24,411 nt of DNA from Candidatus Cloacimonadota bacterium (GCA_028681035.1 JAQUJJ010000049.1:1-24411), one strand, 5' to 3'. Positions 1 to 7,550 are shown, numbered from the stretch's first letter. Program-made: numbers and translations. Notes: generated by a model not told the origin, from the sequence alone.

Positions 1-221
1 GCTTTATCTTGTCGCAAACGGGCAAAACTAACTTAAGTATCTACAACATGAAAGGACAGAAAGTATGTACTCTTGCCGACAAACCGCTGGATAAGGGGCA
101 TCATACCATTACATGGGATGGAACAGACGCTAATGGCAGATCGGTCAGCTCCGGTTTATACTTTGCGAAGATCGAGCAAGGTAATAATCATCGTGTACAT
201 AAGATGATGTTAATGAAGTAG
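1..221 (+). CDS. C-terminal end of a secreted protein with a FlgD-like/T9SS-type sorting domain (5' truncated)
   Basis: The reading frame is open from the first complete codon (position 3) to a TAG stop at 219-221, so this is the tail of a gene that begins before the window. The TTG at 9 is not a believable start. The roughly 72 visible residues form one small beta-sandwich of the FlgD-Ig/type IX secretion 'type A sorting domain' kind. The signature blocks are SIYNMKGQKV, then ITWDGTDANGR, then SSGLYFAKI, and the chain ends on basic and hydrophobic residues (HKMMLMK). The same domain ends the proteins at 666-2333 and 17741-19987. By family knowledge this domain is a signal for export across the outer membrane or attachment to the cell surface. 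Nothing can be said about the catalytic or binding part, which lies outside the window. Confidence 0.85.
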   Translation, partial: FILSQTGKTNLSIYNMKGQKVCTLADKPLDKGHHTITWDGTDANGRSVSSGLYFAKIEQGNNHRVHKMMLMK

Positions 222-665
222 AGCTGTCCTGAAAATATTGGACTCGAAACCAAATAAAACTATGTAACTGCGGAAGAGCAAAATATATTTCCTCCACCCT
301 CTAAGACTTAAGTTCAATTAAGTAAACCAGTTAAGCCACTTTGCGCTAAAACCATTTTAAGGGAAGCAAAAATAAATCGCAATTCTGTCCCAAAACCAAG
401 GATTTGTCCACCTTACATTATAGAAGCTTGTTTTGTTCTTTGATGTGTGTATAGAGTGTTTATGTGTTGAGAAGTCGAGAGGTCTTGAGGTCGAGGGGTC
501 GAGGGGTCGAGATGTAGAGTGTGATGGCGTGTTGAAGTGTTGGGGTGGGAAAAGTGAAAGAATGCTGCTAAAGTTAAGATTTAAGACCTTAATTGAGCCA
601 TAAGTGTTAATCAAAAGGACTCCACACTTCCATAGTTTGCATTGTTAAGGGCTACTGTGCCTACC
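222..665. other. Non-coding gap between convergent genes
   Basis: This 444-bp stretch lies between the ends of two convergent genes. I see no protein gene in it. The only sizeable minus-strand frame (357-614) reads through a degenerate 8-bp repeat and gives a low-complexity Ser/Thr/Pro-rich peptide. The first half is AT-rich and holds a 12-bp block (291-302) that recurs at 17306-17317. The second half holds the repeat element listed separately. No convincing rho-independent terminator (GC stem plus T run) is visible for either flanking gene. Confidence 0.6.
426..560 (+). repeat. Dispersed element copy 1: conserved 44-bp head plus degenerate 8-bp tandem array
   Basis: Positions 426-469 match 17552-17593 almost base for base, apart from a short substituted, length-changed stretch in the middle (TGTGTG against AGTA). 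After this head comes a run of about ten 8-base units, each starting GT. From 474 they read GTCGAGAG, GTCTTGAG, GTCGAGGG, GTCGAGGG, GTCGAGAT, then a 7-base unit at 514, then GTGATGGC, GTGTTGAA, GTGTTGGG (537-544) and an A-rich end unit. The second copy has the same design with fewer and different units. Both copies lie in gene-free DNA on the same strand. The periodicity is read directly from the sequence; the function is unknown. Confidence 0.75.
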
Positions 666-2333
666 CTACTTGATAACAGTAGCTAGACGAGTTTGACTAC
701 CAGCACTGGTTTTTAGACGGCAGAGATAAATTCCGCTGGAAAGTGGATTACCATTACTGTCTCTTAAAGCCAAAGTAATGCTATGCTGTCCAGAGGCTAG
801 CGTGGAGCGTAACTCTTTCTTAACTAACTGCCCCTTGATGTTATATAGGCTAATCTCAGCTTGTGATGCTGTTTTATTATGAAAAGATAGCGTCATCAAA
901 TCCCTAGCAGGATTGGGAGAAATGATAAAAGCTGCGGGGATTAGTATATTGTCTTCAGAAGCGGAAGCGGGAGTGATATAAAGCTTTGTACAAAAATCTA
1001 TCTCAGAATTTGTATTAGCACCCACCTGTTCCCATGTACCATCCTCACCGCTGGGGCTTATCCATGCCACATTGCTTGAAATAGGCGGAGTGGCAGCCCA
1101 AGGCAGATTATATTCCACTGCAAGCGGATAACCATAGTTTCTGGCTACAAATCTGGTAAGCACATACACAGAGGTAGCTTGGTTAAAAAAGAGCGGTTCG
1201 GATAAATCCTTTATATAAAAACCATGGTAGAGATGAGTATCTACTTCCGTGCGGGCAAGTAAACTGGTGGGAGAAACACCATCAAAGCCACCATAAACTC
1301 TGTAATCCACGTTTGTGGGGCTGGAAGTGGTGTAAGAACCTATCCTGCTTAGCCTGTAACCGGCAGGGACATTGTATTTAACTAATGAACAAGCGGTGTT
1401 ATTGCCATAACCCCAGTCCCCGATATAGCCAACATCATCATATTGCAGGATTTGTTGTTGGCTGTTGTATGCCTCCACTTTGGGCCAGTAAGCGGCATAG
1501 CGGGTAATAAAATAATCGTGATAAGAAACATAGAAATACCCGTCATCCCCCCAGTCTGTACCCCAACAATTACGTACTATCCAGGCTCCCGTGCCGCCTG
1601 CAACAAGATAATTATCGTCCCAACCCACAATGTTGACCAAGTGGTTTGTATCTGCTCCAGGATAGCCGGGATAATAGTAACTGTTGTTAGTGCTGTTGAA
1701 AAAGCTATCGCTAAAGTTCATCGCCGTATCCAAAGCTCCATAATCCATAATGGACTGTTTGATAATGCTGATGTCCAATTCCTGGGGCAGCCACACAGCT
1801 TCGGGAACAAAGGCAGCAGGAGTAAGCCCTACATGATATTGCCCAGTATCGAATTGAAATGGATCTTGGGATTCCAGCACTGGTCCAACCCCACGCATGA
1901 GATAGGTGGTGGACATAATTCTGTTTCCGCCGATGTGCTCACCCGTGTATCCATGCCCGTAATAGATGTTGTTCTCAGATAGGTCATAAATGCCATATCC
2001 ACTTAATAACCACCTGCTTTCCAATGCAGCACAACAACTGAAACACCAGCAAGCAGAGGTGTAGCCTTGATTTCGAATGTGTGTTAAACCGTTCATTTGT
2101 CTCAAATCGTATACAAGGGGAAATTCACGAGTGCTTGGCAAGAATATGGATGGATCGGCTATATCTGTGTTTCTTTCTGGTATATGGCTTCCATACCTTT
2201 CAGAGCGTAACATTTCAGGAGTAGATAGATAACCCATATATTCTGCGCTGGCTGGGGCAAGAGACGAAGTGCTCTTAATCGCATTTAAAGCGAAACTAAT
2301 GCAAAGCACAAGTACAGCAAATGGCAAACGCAT
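666..2333 (-). CDS. Secreted papain-family (C1) cysteine peptidase with lectin-like region and C-terminal sorting domain
   Basis: The 555-residue protein begins with a signal peptide (hydrophobic core about residues 4-18). A C1 peptidase domain spans about 70-285. The oxyanion Gln (Q89), nucleophile (C95 in SACWCF), His (H231 in NHLVNIVGW) and Asn (N255 in RNCWGTDWG) are all in papain order. Residues of about 290-455 look like the beta-rich 'lectin-like' domain that often follows such peptidases. The last roughly 85 residues are a FlgD-like/T9SS-type sorting domain (SPNPARDL, SLYNIKGQLV, SSGIYLCRL). It probably digests protein outside the cell or on its surface. An oddity is that papain's QGxCGSC reads QGYTSAC here, so the usual disulfide cysteine is missing while extra cysteines (C97, C100, C101) sit nearby. 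The start is an ATG preceded by AGGAG seven bases upstream. The gene is monocistronic and divergent from the ribonuclease gene. Confidence 0.9.
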   Translation of the reverse strand: MRLPFAVLVLCISFALNAIKSTSSLAPASAEYMGYLSTPEMLRSERYGSHIPERNTDIADPSIFLPSTREFPLVYDLRQMNGLTHIRNQGYTSACWCFSCCAALESRWLLSGYGIYDLSENNIYYGHGYTGEHIGGNRIMSTTYLMRGVGPVLESQDPFQFDTGQYHVGLTPAAFVPEAVWLPQELDISIIKQSIMDYGALDTAMNFSDSFFNSTNNSYYYPGYPGADTNHLVNIVGWDDNYLVAGGTGAWIVRNCWGTDWGDDGYFYVSYHDYFITRYAAYWPKVEAYNSQQQILQYDDVGYIGDWGYGNNTACSLVKYNVPAGYRLSRIGSYTTSSPTNVDYRVYGGFDGVSPTSLLARTEVDTHLYHGFYIKDLSEPLFFNQATSVYVLTRFVARNYGYPLAVEYNLPWAATPPISSNVAWISPSGEDGTWEQVGANTNSEIDFCTKLYITPASASEDNILIPAAFIISPNPARDLMTLSFHNKTASQAEISLYNIKGQLVKKELRSTLASGQHSITLALRDSNGNPLSSGIYLCRLKTSAGSQTRLATVIK

Positions 2334-2388
2334 ATTATACTCCTAAAACAATAATGTAAGGGCTAAGCATCAACACCCATGAATTCAC

Positions 2389-2417
2389 ATATTTCTACGG
2401 AAGCAGTAAAATGTCAA
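2389..2417 (-). promoter_or_regulatory. Candidate sigma70-type promoter for the cysteine peptidase gene
   Basis: On the minus strand TTGACA (2417-2412) is followed after 17 bases by AAATAT (2394-2389), about 55 bp before the peptidase start codon. The -35 box is perfect but the -10 box is weak, so this is a tentative call. It overlaps the outer arm of the inverted repeat at 2416-2459. Confidence 0.3.
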
Positions 2418-2459
2418 GCAAATAGCGTTATGGTCATTGTCCAGATGACCACTTTGCTT
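2416..2459 (+). promoter_or_regulatory. Nested inverted repeat just upstream of the ribonuclease gene
   Basis: An inner perfect 7-bp stem (TGGTCAT at 2431-2437, ATGACCA at 2445-2451) encloses a 7-base loop. An outer 7-bp stem (AAGCAAA at 2416-2422, TTTGCTT at 2453-2459) encloses the inner one, with 8 unpaired bases on the left and 1 on the right. The structure ends 11 bases before the GAGGAG ribosome binding site (2471-2476) of the ribonuclease gene. It may be a leader-RNA hairpin involved in autoregulation or message stability, or a DNA operator in the divergent promoter region. The sequence alone does not decide. Confidence 0.5.
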
Positions 2460-2481
2460 ATCTTATCTTAGAGGAGTAATA

Positions 2482-3951
2482 ATGATACATATCAAGGGAC
2501 ACCATACATATTTACGCGAAATTGCCCACAGGGTAATGAAAGAAAGAGGTTTGTTACCCGATTTTAACGCTGAGGATTTGAGAGAATTAGCGGCAATTCA
2601 AGGTTCCGCAGTTATGCCAAACAAGACTGTACGTGACATGCGACGCCAAATCTGGTGCTCTATAGATAACGATAATTCGCGGGATTTAGACCAGTTAACC
2701 TATGCCGAAGAAAAACCCAATGGCAGCGTGAGAATCTATGTAGCATTGGCAGATGTGGATGCACTGGTAAAGCCAAACACCGCGCTGGACAAGCATGCGC
2801 ACCACAACACTTGCACGGTTTACACCGCTGCCGAGGTATTCCCTATGCTGCCCGAGAAGCTATCCACCAACCTTACATCGCTTGGTTTGGGAGCAGAACG
2901 CCTTGCCCTGGTGGTGGAGATGCAAGTTAACAAAAACGGTGCAATAACTGGCTTTAACATCTATCGAGCCTGGGTAAGAAACTACGCCAAACTAAGCTAT
3001 CGCAATCTGGCGGAATGGCTGGATGGCAAAGCAGTAATGCCGCATGCAGTAGGTTTGATAAAAGGATTGGATAAAAACTTACGCTTGCAGGACACTGTTG
3101 CTCAAAAGATGAAAAACCTTAGGCACAAGCGAGGAGCACTGGAATTTGAGACTATCCATGCCAGTCCCGTGTTTGAGGGAGAAGTGCTTACCAACCTCGT
3201 GCAGGACAGGTCGAACCGTGCCAAAGATATCGTGTCGGATTTTATGATTGCCACTAATGGCGTGGTTGCCAGATACCTAAATTCACAAAACTATCCTTCT
3301 TTAAGGCGCGTGGTGCGGACTCCACAGCGTTGGGACAGAATTGTGGAGCTTGCTTTAGAGCTTGGCACTAAACTACCCCAAGAGCCTGATGCCATAGCAC
3401 TGAATGTATTTCTTACCGCAGAAAAAGCTGCTGATTCCCTTCGCTTTCCAGATTTGTCCCTTAGTGTTATAAAACTATTGGGCGGAGGCGAATATACCGT
3501 CGAACAGCCCGGGGGCAATGAAGAAGGGCATTTTGGGCTTGCTGTGAAGGATTACACTCACTCCACCGCACCCAATAGACGCTATCCTGATCTCATTACT
3601 CACCGCTTGGTAAAAGCAGCTTTAACAGGTGTTCCTGTCCCCTACACAACAGACGAACTGACGGGGCTTGCCAAGCATTGCACCCAAACTGAGGATATCG
3701 TTAAAAAGGTGGAACGGCAGGTAAACAAATCCGCTGCGGCACTGTTATTACACAGCAGAATAGGAGAGGAATTCGATGCCATCGTTACGGGTGCTTCACC
3801 AAAGGGCACTTGGGTGCGTTTGCTGCATCTGCCTGTGGAAGGCAGGTTAATTAGTGGCAGTGAAGGCTTGGACATAGGGCATAAGGTTCAGGTGCAACTG
3901 GTTAGCACCGATGTGGAGAAAGGATTTATTGATCTAAAGCGGGTTGTTTAA
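2482..3951 (+). CDS. RNB-domain (RNase II/R family) 3'-5' exoribonuclease, short form
   Basis: The 489-residue protein should degrade single-stranded RNA from the 3' end in the cytoplasm. A short, possibly helical N-terminal region (1-45) replaces the cold-shock domains of classical RNase II/R. The RNB catalytic domain spans about 48-385. Its metal-binding cluster reads IDNDNSRDLDQ (D62, D68, D70). The fourth Asp of E. coli RNase II (D210) is Gln here, a form I recall from Deinococcus-type RNase II. Near the domain end, HSTAPNRRYPDL matches the family's conserved Arg-rich motif. Residues of about 425-489 (DAIVTGASPKGTWVRL) form an S1-like RNA-binding domain. It is shorter than E. coli RNase II (about 640 residues), as expected without cold-shock domains. 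The ATG start has GAGGAG five bases upstream. The 3' end overlaps the convergent MFS gene by 26 bp. Confidence 0.9.
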   Translation: MIHIKGHHTYLREIAHRVMKERGLLPDFNAEDLRELAAIQGSAVMPNKTVRDMRRQIWCSIDNDNSRDLDQLTYAEEKPNGSVRIYVALADVDALVKPNTALDKHAHHNTCTVYTAAEVFPMLPEKLSTNLTSLGLGAERLALVVEMQVNKNGAITGFNIYRAWVRNYAKLSYRNLAEWLDGKAVMPHAVGLIKGLDKNLRLQDTVAQKMKNLRHKRGALEFETIHASPVFEGEVLTNLVQDRSNRAKDIVSDFMIATNGVVARYLNSQNYPSLRRVVRTPQRWDRIVELALELGTKLPQEPDAIALNVFLTAEKAADSLRFPDLSLSVIKLLGGGEYTVEQPGGNEEGHFGLAVKDYTHSTAPNRRYPDLITHRLVKAALTGVPVPYTTDELTGLAKHCTQTEDIVKKVERQVNKSAAALLLHSRIGEEFDAIVTGASPKGTWVRLLHLPVEGRLISGSEGLDIGHKVQVQLVSTDVEKGFIDLKRVV

Positions 3952-5131
3952 CCGGCTGAGGTTTTACCATCAGAATAAAATAGAGCGTCCCCAGCACTCC
4001 GAATCCCGCAGCTATACTAAAATTAAGCTGAGGGCTGCTCTGCCATAGCCATGCGCCACCAAAGGCAGCAATGGAGACAATAACATCCCGAATAAGATAA
4101 TATGTTCCAAAAGTAGAAGCTTTGGCGTCCTCCGGTGCCAAATCCATAATCATCGCCTTGCGGGTAGGCTCGCCAAACTCTTTTAAGCCCCGAATAATGA
4201 AGGCAAGGATAAACACGGAAAAGGATTTGCTGAACAACAGCACCAGAGGGAAAAGAGTGAAATTCATAAAGGTGATGGCAATGTATGGTTTACGGGTGCT
4301 TTTATCTGCCAGATAGGCTACGGGAATGTATATCAGCATCGCTGTAAGCATCTCGATAGCAGTTAAGAACCCAAACTTAAGCTCCGAGATATGGTTGTTT
4401 TCCACCACCCAGATAACCACAAAGGCGTAAGGGATTTGCTCGCAAAAGCGCACCAGAATATCGGAAACCAGCAGGTTATACAGATTTGGGGAAAAGAGCT
4501 TGCGTTTGGCTCGCTTTACCCGCTTAACCTCTACTCTCTTTTCTTCAATGAAACGATGTTGCACAATAAGAGCGATGATAGCAAAAACCAGTGCCACCAT
4601 AAAGGCATAACGAATCCCTTGAATGCGCCCGAAACGAGCGATAAAGAACCCGCCCATAATGGGACCTATCGCCATGGGAATACGCTTTACAATGGAATTC
4701 ATGGAAATGCCCATGGAACGCTTGTTGATAGGAACTACAGAAGATACCAGACTCATGGTGGCTGGCAGAGAGATTGCCGTCCAGGAGATAAAGAATATTG
4801 CACCCACCAGCACAGCCTGCCAGGACGGAAAGATTACCACTATCAGGTAGCCAATCATAGCCATGATATTAAATATAGTTAAGGCACGCCGATAGCCGTA
4901 ACGATCTGCCAGCCAGCCGCCGGGATATGAATAGAGCGCACTAAGCAGGTTATCCATACCGTTTAAGATACCGATAATAATAGGCGTTCCACCCAAGGCA
5001 ATAAGATAGAGAGGAAGAAACCGCTCTGCCATCTTCTCACCTAGACCCACTAATACAACCATGGTGAGCAAGCCCAACATGCTGCGCTGCAAGCCAAAGA
5101 ACTGTCCCATGCGTTTTAGTTTACTATTCAT
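3926..5131 (-). CDS. MFS transporter, 12 membrane helices
   Basis: This is an inner-membrane transporter of the major facilitator superfamily; the substrate cannot be told. About twelve hydrophobic segments are visible. The loop after the second has the MFS motif A (GGWLADRYGYRRA), and a basic cytoplasmic stretch (EEKRVEVKRVKRAKRK) sits midway, as expected for the central loop. The frame is open to an ATG at 5194, which would give 422 residues. I chose the ATG at 5131 (401 residues) because it puts a short polar segment (MNSKLKRMG) before helix 1 and has GGAAG just upstream, although the spacing is very short. Starts at 5194 or 5164 remain possible. It is divergent from the GNAT gene and overlaps the ribonuclease gene end by 26 bp. 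Drug efflux or sugar transport are equally possible. Confidence 0.85.
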   Translation of the reverse strand: MNSKLKRMGQFFGLQRSMLGLLTMVVLVGLGEKMAERFLPLYLIALGGTPIIIGILNGMDNLLSALYSYPGGWLADRYGYRRALTIFNIMAMIGYLIVVIFPSWQAVLVGAIFFISWTAISLPATMSLVSSVVPINKRSMGISMNSIVKRIPMAIGPIMGGFFIARFGRIQGIRYAFMVALVFAIIALIVQHRFIEEKRVEVKRVKRAKRKLFSPNLYNLLVSDILVRFCEQIPYAFVVIWVVENNHISELKFGFLTAIEMLTAMLIYIPVAYLADKSTRKPYIAITFMNFTLFPLVLLFSKSFSVFILAFIIRGLKEFGEPTRKAMIMDLAPEDAKASTFGTYYLIRDVIVSIAAFGGAWLWQSSPQLNFSIAAGFGVLGTLYFILMVKPQPVKQPALDQ

Positions 5132-5317
5132 ACTTCCATCGTTATTTATGTTAATCAAGACCATTCGGTACATCCAAATTAATAATAATCTCATCTCATA
5201 ATGGCAGGATTAAAGTCAAGGCATTTTCATAAAAGGAAAACGCTTTCTTGACAAATATTGGCACTCGCATTGCCCTGCGCACTTGAGAATAATTAATGGA
5301 GTTGAATAAAAGAGTAT

Positions 5318-5737
5318 ATGACAAACATATCGTATCACATAGTTAAAGAAGCTGATGCAGCAACAATCCTGGCGTTATACCGTCAGGCAGGTTGGTGGCA
5401 AATGGACGATAATCCCGAGTATCTAGATACCGTTAACAAAATAATAAGCAATTCTTTTTGCTTTGTTATCGCATCAGCAGGCAATGAGATTATCGGTATG
5501 GGACGCGCTATCAGCGATGGAGTTAGCGATGCCTACATACAGGATGTAACCGTGCGTAACGATATGCGTGGCAAGGGCATCGGCAAAGGCATTATCCACA
5601 CACTGCTTGGTTTTCTGAAGGAAAACAAGTTGCAGTGGATAGGGCTTATAAGTGAACCAGGATACGAGAAGTTTTACGGTGGACTGGGCTTTAACGTGAT
5701 GCCAGGCTACACCCCTTTCCTGCTTGGCGAAGAATAA
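5318..5737 (+). CDS. GNAT-family N-acetyltransferase
   Basis: This 139-residue cytoplasmic enzyme should transfer an acetyl group from acetyl-CoA to an unknown amine. Motif A is clear: the strand AYIQDVTVR (72-80) is followed by the acetyl-CoA pyrophosphate loop RGKGIG (84-89) and a helix. The later GYEKFYGGLGF block (about 116-126) is typical of GNAT motif B. The length is normal for a single-domain GNAT. Only a weak ribosome binding site precedes the ATG: GGAG lies 16 bases upstream and AAGAG is close. The next gene begins 8 bases after the stop, so the two are probably co-transcribed. Confidence 0.9.
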   Translation: MTNISYHIVKEADAATILALYRQAGWWQMDDNPEYLDTVNKIISNSFCFVIASAGNEIIGMGRAISDGVSDAYIQDVTVRNDMRGKGIGKGIIHTLLGFLKENKLQWIGLISEPGYEKFYGGLGFNVMPGYTPFLLGEE

Positions 5738-5745
5738 AGAACAAC

Positions 5746-6693
5746 GTGCATAATTTAGAACTGCTTACAACTGAGCATATTCCGCTGTTGAAAGAATACC
5801 TAACCCGCTATCCGCGGCAAAACTGTGATTATACCATTACAAATATCATATCATGGGGACAGATTTACCGTAACCACTATCTAATTTGGCAGGATAATCT
5901 GGTAATCTACAATCCCAAATACCAGTATATTTGCTTTCCTTTGGGTGATAATTTTAGCGAGGCTGACCTTGCGGATTTGGTACTCAGGTTTCGGAAAGTA
6001 TACCCCAAGGCAGAGCTAATCTTAATTCCCGAGGAATATATCAATTCACACCCGAAGTTAACAGAGTATTTCAACCTTAGCGACGACCGTTCTTGGGCAG
6101 ACTATGTGTACGATATAGACAAGATGGTAAAGCTATCGGGAAAGAAACTAGCAAAGAAAAAGAACTTGGTATCTCAGTTTATTCGCAGCCATCCAGACTA
6201 TAAAATACTCCCAATTACCAGCGATAAAGCAGATGTTCTATTGGCATTTACCCATAAATGGAGGCGTGAACGCGGTGCGGAAGGCATTTATCTGATGACG
6301 GAAATAAAAGCTATCGAGAACACGCTAAACATGTGGGATATTCTTCCCGTAGAGGGGATTATCATCTGCTTACATAACAGCATCGCTGCCTATTCCATCT
6401 TCTCGCATCAAACCGATAACATGGTTACAGAACATTTTGAGAAATACAATCCCGATTTAAAAGGCTCTGCCCAATTGATAAACTGGGAAACAGCCCGCTA
6501 CCTGCAAGAACGCTATAAATACATAAACCGCGAGCAGGATATAGGTCTCGAAGGGCTTAGGCATGCAAAGCTAACTTACCAACCGGAGTTTATGGTAAAC
6601 TTCTATTTAGGTACTCTTAAAAACAACCGAATCAAGAGCGAAAAAAACAGCCAAGCTATAAAGAACCTAAACATTCTGCCTCCTGCGCGTTGA
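5746..6693 (+). CDS. DUF2156 protein (phosphatidylglycerol lysyltransferase C-terminal-like, COG4866 type)
   Basis: This 315-residue soluble protein matches the DUF2156 family, a double GNAT fold related to the C-terminal domain of aminoacyl-phosphatidylglycerol synthases but lacking the membrane helices. Characteristic blocks are KKLAKKKNLVSQF (about 132-144), TEHFEKYNPDLKGSAQLINW (about 223-242) and the near-terminal NREQDIGLEGLRHAKLTYQP (about 261-280). The substrate is unknown for this soluble subgroup. The start is a GTG 8 bases after the GNAT stop, with only a weak AAAGAA-like ribosome site, which suggests coupling. The conserved family end falls at VNFYLGTLK. The last 23 residues are a polar tail encoded entirely inside the 91-bp overlap with the convergent gene at 6603-7550. 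Confidence 0.85.
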   Translation: MHNLELLTTEHIPLLKEYLTRYPRQNCDYTITNIISWGQIYRNHYLIWQDNLVIYNPKYQYICFPLGDNFSEADLADLVLRFRKVYPKAELILIPEEYINSHPKLTEYFNLSDDRSWADYVYDIDKMVKLSGKKLAKKKNLVSQFIRSHPDYKILPITSDKADVLLAFTHKWRRERGAEGIYLMTEIKAIENTLNMWDILPVEGIIICLHNSIAAYSIFSHQTDNMVTEHFEKYNPDLKGSAQLINWETARYLQERYKYINREQDIGLEGLRHAKLTYQPEFMVNFYLGTLKNNRIKSEKNSQAIKNLNILPPAR

Positions 6694-7550
6694 GCGAGCA
6701 TCTGGTAAACCGCAAAATGCTTATCCACTCGCTTGTAACAGGCTATTTTGGCACTAATTGCCGTACTGGGGCTAATCTCATTTAGTTTTTCCAGCAAGTT
6801 TGTAAGCTGTCTTTGCTCCTTTCTTTCTCCTACGTGCGTATAGCGGTCGTTCAGTACTCCACAATCTTCAAGATTGTTAAGCTTTGTTTGCAAGAGACGC
6901 ATGCCTTGTTCAAATAACTCTTTTGCCAATGGGTCGCCTCGTATTTCGTAATATATATGCAGGTTTAGCAGGGTATTCAGCATCCCTCTCACAGCGTAAT
7001 TTGGGTAGCTAACGAACCAAATTGTGCTATCCGATTCTGCTCTGCTGAGCTTACCAACCTTGGGGTCAAGCTGTTGCAGCATTTTATTAGCCAATATCAA
7101 AGGTTCCTTACTGCGCAAGAAGCCTGCTCTTTGTGCAAGCGCAAGCATGGCAGCACTTTGGGTGGCAGAGCTGTACCAAGGTGCTTTTAGTAAGGCAGGT
7201 GGGAAATCGTAAGTTTGGGGAATCATGCCTGTGGCATCTATGTTTTTAATAAGCCATGCACTTAGCTGCAAAAACCGCTGCTCACGGACAGGCTCGAGCC
7301 TGGTATTATAGCATCTACTTGCCTCAGTGGCGATTAACTCTGGATCGTAAACCTTGCCCACATGCGGATAATAACGCATGGGAATGCCCGCAGCATCTTC
7401 TGTGTTCACCTCTATAAAGCTGCTTCTCGTAATCTTAAAGCAAGCTTTGCCCGCAAACTCCACTATTTCTGGTTCTGCAATTTGCCAAATGAAAGCAGTA
7501 AATAAAAAACTGATGATTAGACTAAGCCAAATAGTCTTATGTTTACGCAT
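6603..7550 (-). CDS. Membrane protein with D-glucuronyl C5-epimerase-like domain
   Basis: The 315-residue protein has a membrane segment at each end (about 6-23 and 294-312). Between them is an alpha-helical region resembling the C-terminal domain of D-glucuronyl C5-epimerases. PWYSSATQSAAMLALAQRAG (124-143) recalls the family's PWYSAMAQGQ block. NYAVRGMLNTLLNLHIYYEIRGD (184-206) recalls the 'GFIYALLGLYDYYRLTGD' block. The assignment rests on remembered family motifs and is tentative; a glycan-related (alpha/alpha) barrel is the safest reading. The start ATG overlaps the znuB stop by 8 bases (ATGCGTAA) and has GAGGGG upstream, so it is translationally coupled to the metal-transporter operon. 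The C-terminal helix is encoded opposite the tail of the DUF2156 gene. Confidence 0.6.
   Translation of the reverse strand: MRKHKTIWLSLIISFLFTAFIWQIAEPEIVEFAGKACFKITRSSFIEVNTEDAAGIPMRYYPHVGKVYDPELIATEASRCYNTRLEPVREQRFLQLSAWLIKNIDATGMIPQTYDFPPALLKAPWYSSATQSAAMLALAQRAGFLRSKEPLILANKMLQQLDPKVGKLSRAESDSTIWFVSYPNYAVRGMLNTLLNLHIYYEIRGDPLAKELFEQGMRLLQTKLNNLEDCGVLNDRYTHVGERKEQRQLTNLLEKLNEISPSTAISAKIACYKRVDKHFAVYQMLAQRAGGRMFRFFIAWLFFSLLIRLFLRVPK

Noticed and set aside
357..614. 85-residue minus-strand open frame
   Set aside because: It reads through the 8-bp repeat array and gives a repetitive Ser/Pro/Asp-rich peptide with no good ribosome site. The periodicity explains the open frame.
1443..1982. 179-residue frame antisense to the cysteine peptidase
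   Set aside because: It lies wholly inside the peptidase gene, whose catalytic residues are intact; the antisense product looks like no known protein.
4391..4882. 163-residue frame antisense to the MFS transporter
   Set aside because: It is a shadow of the transporter's membrane-helix codons and has no start signal or family match.
5248..5275. TTGACA at 5248 and an ATTGCCC heptamer at 5269 between the MFS and GNAT genes, as a possible second operator like that of znuA
   Set aside because: No -10 box sits at the right distance, the heptamer is single and unphased, and a 7-mer is expected about three times by chance in this window.
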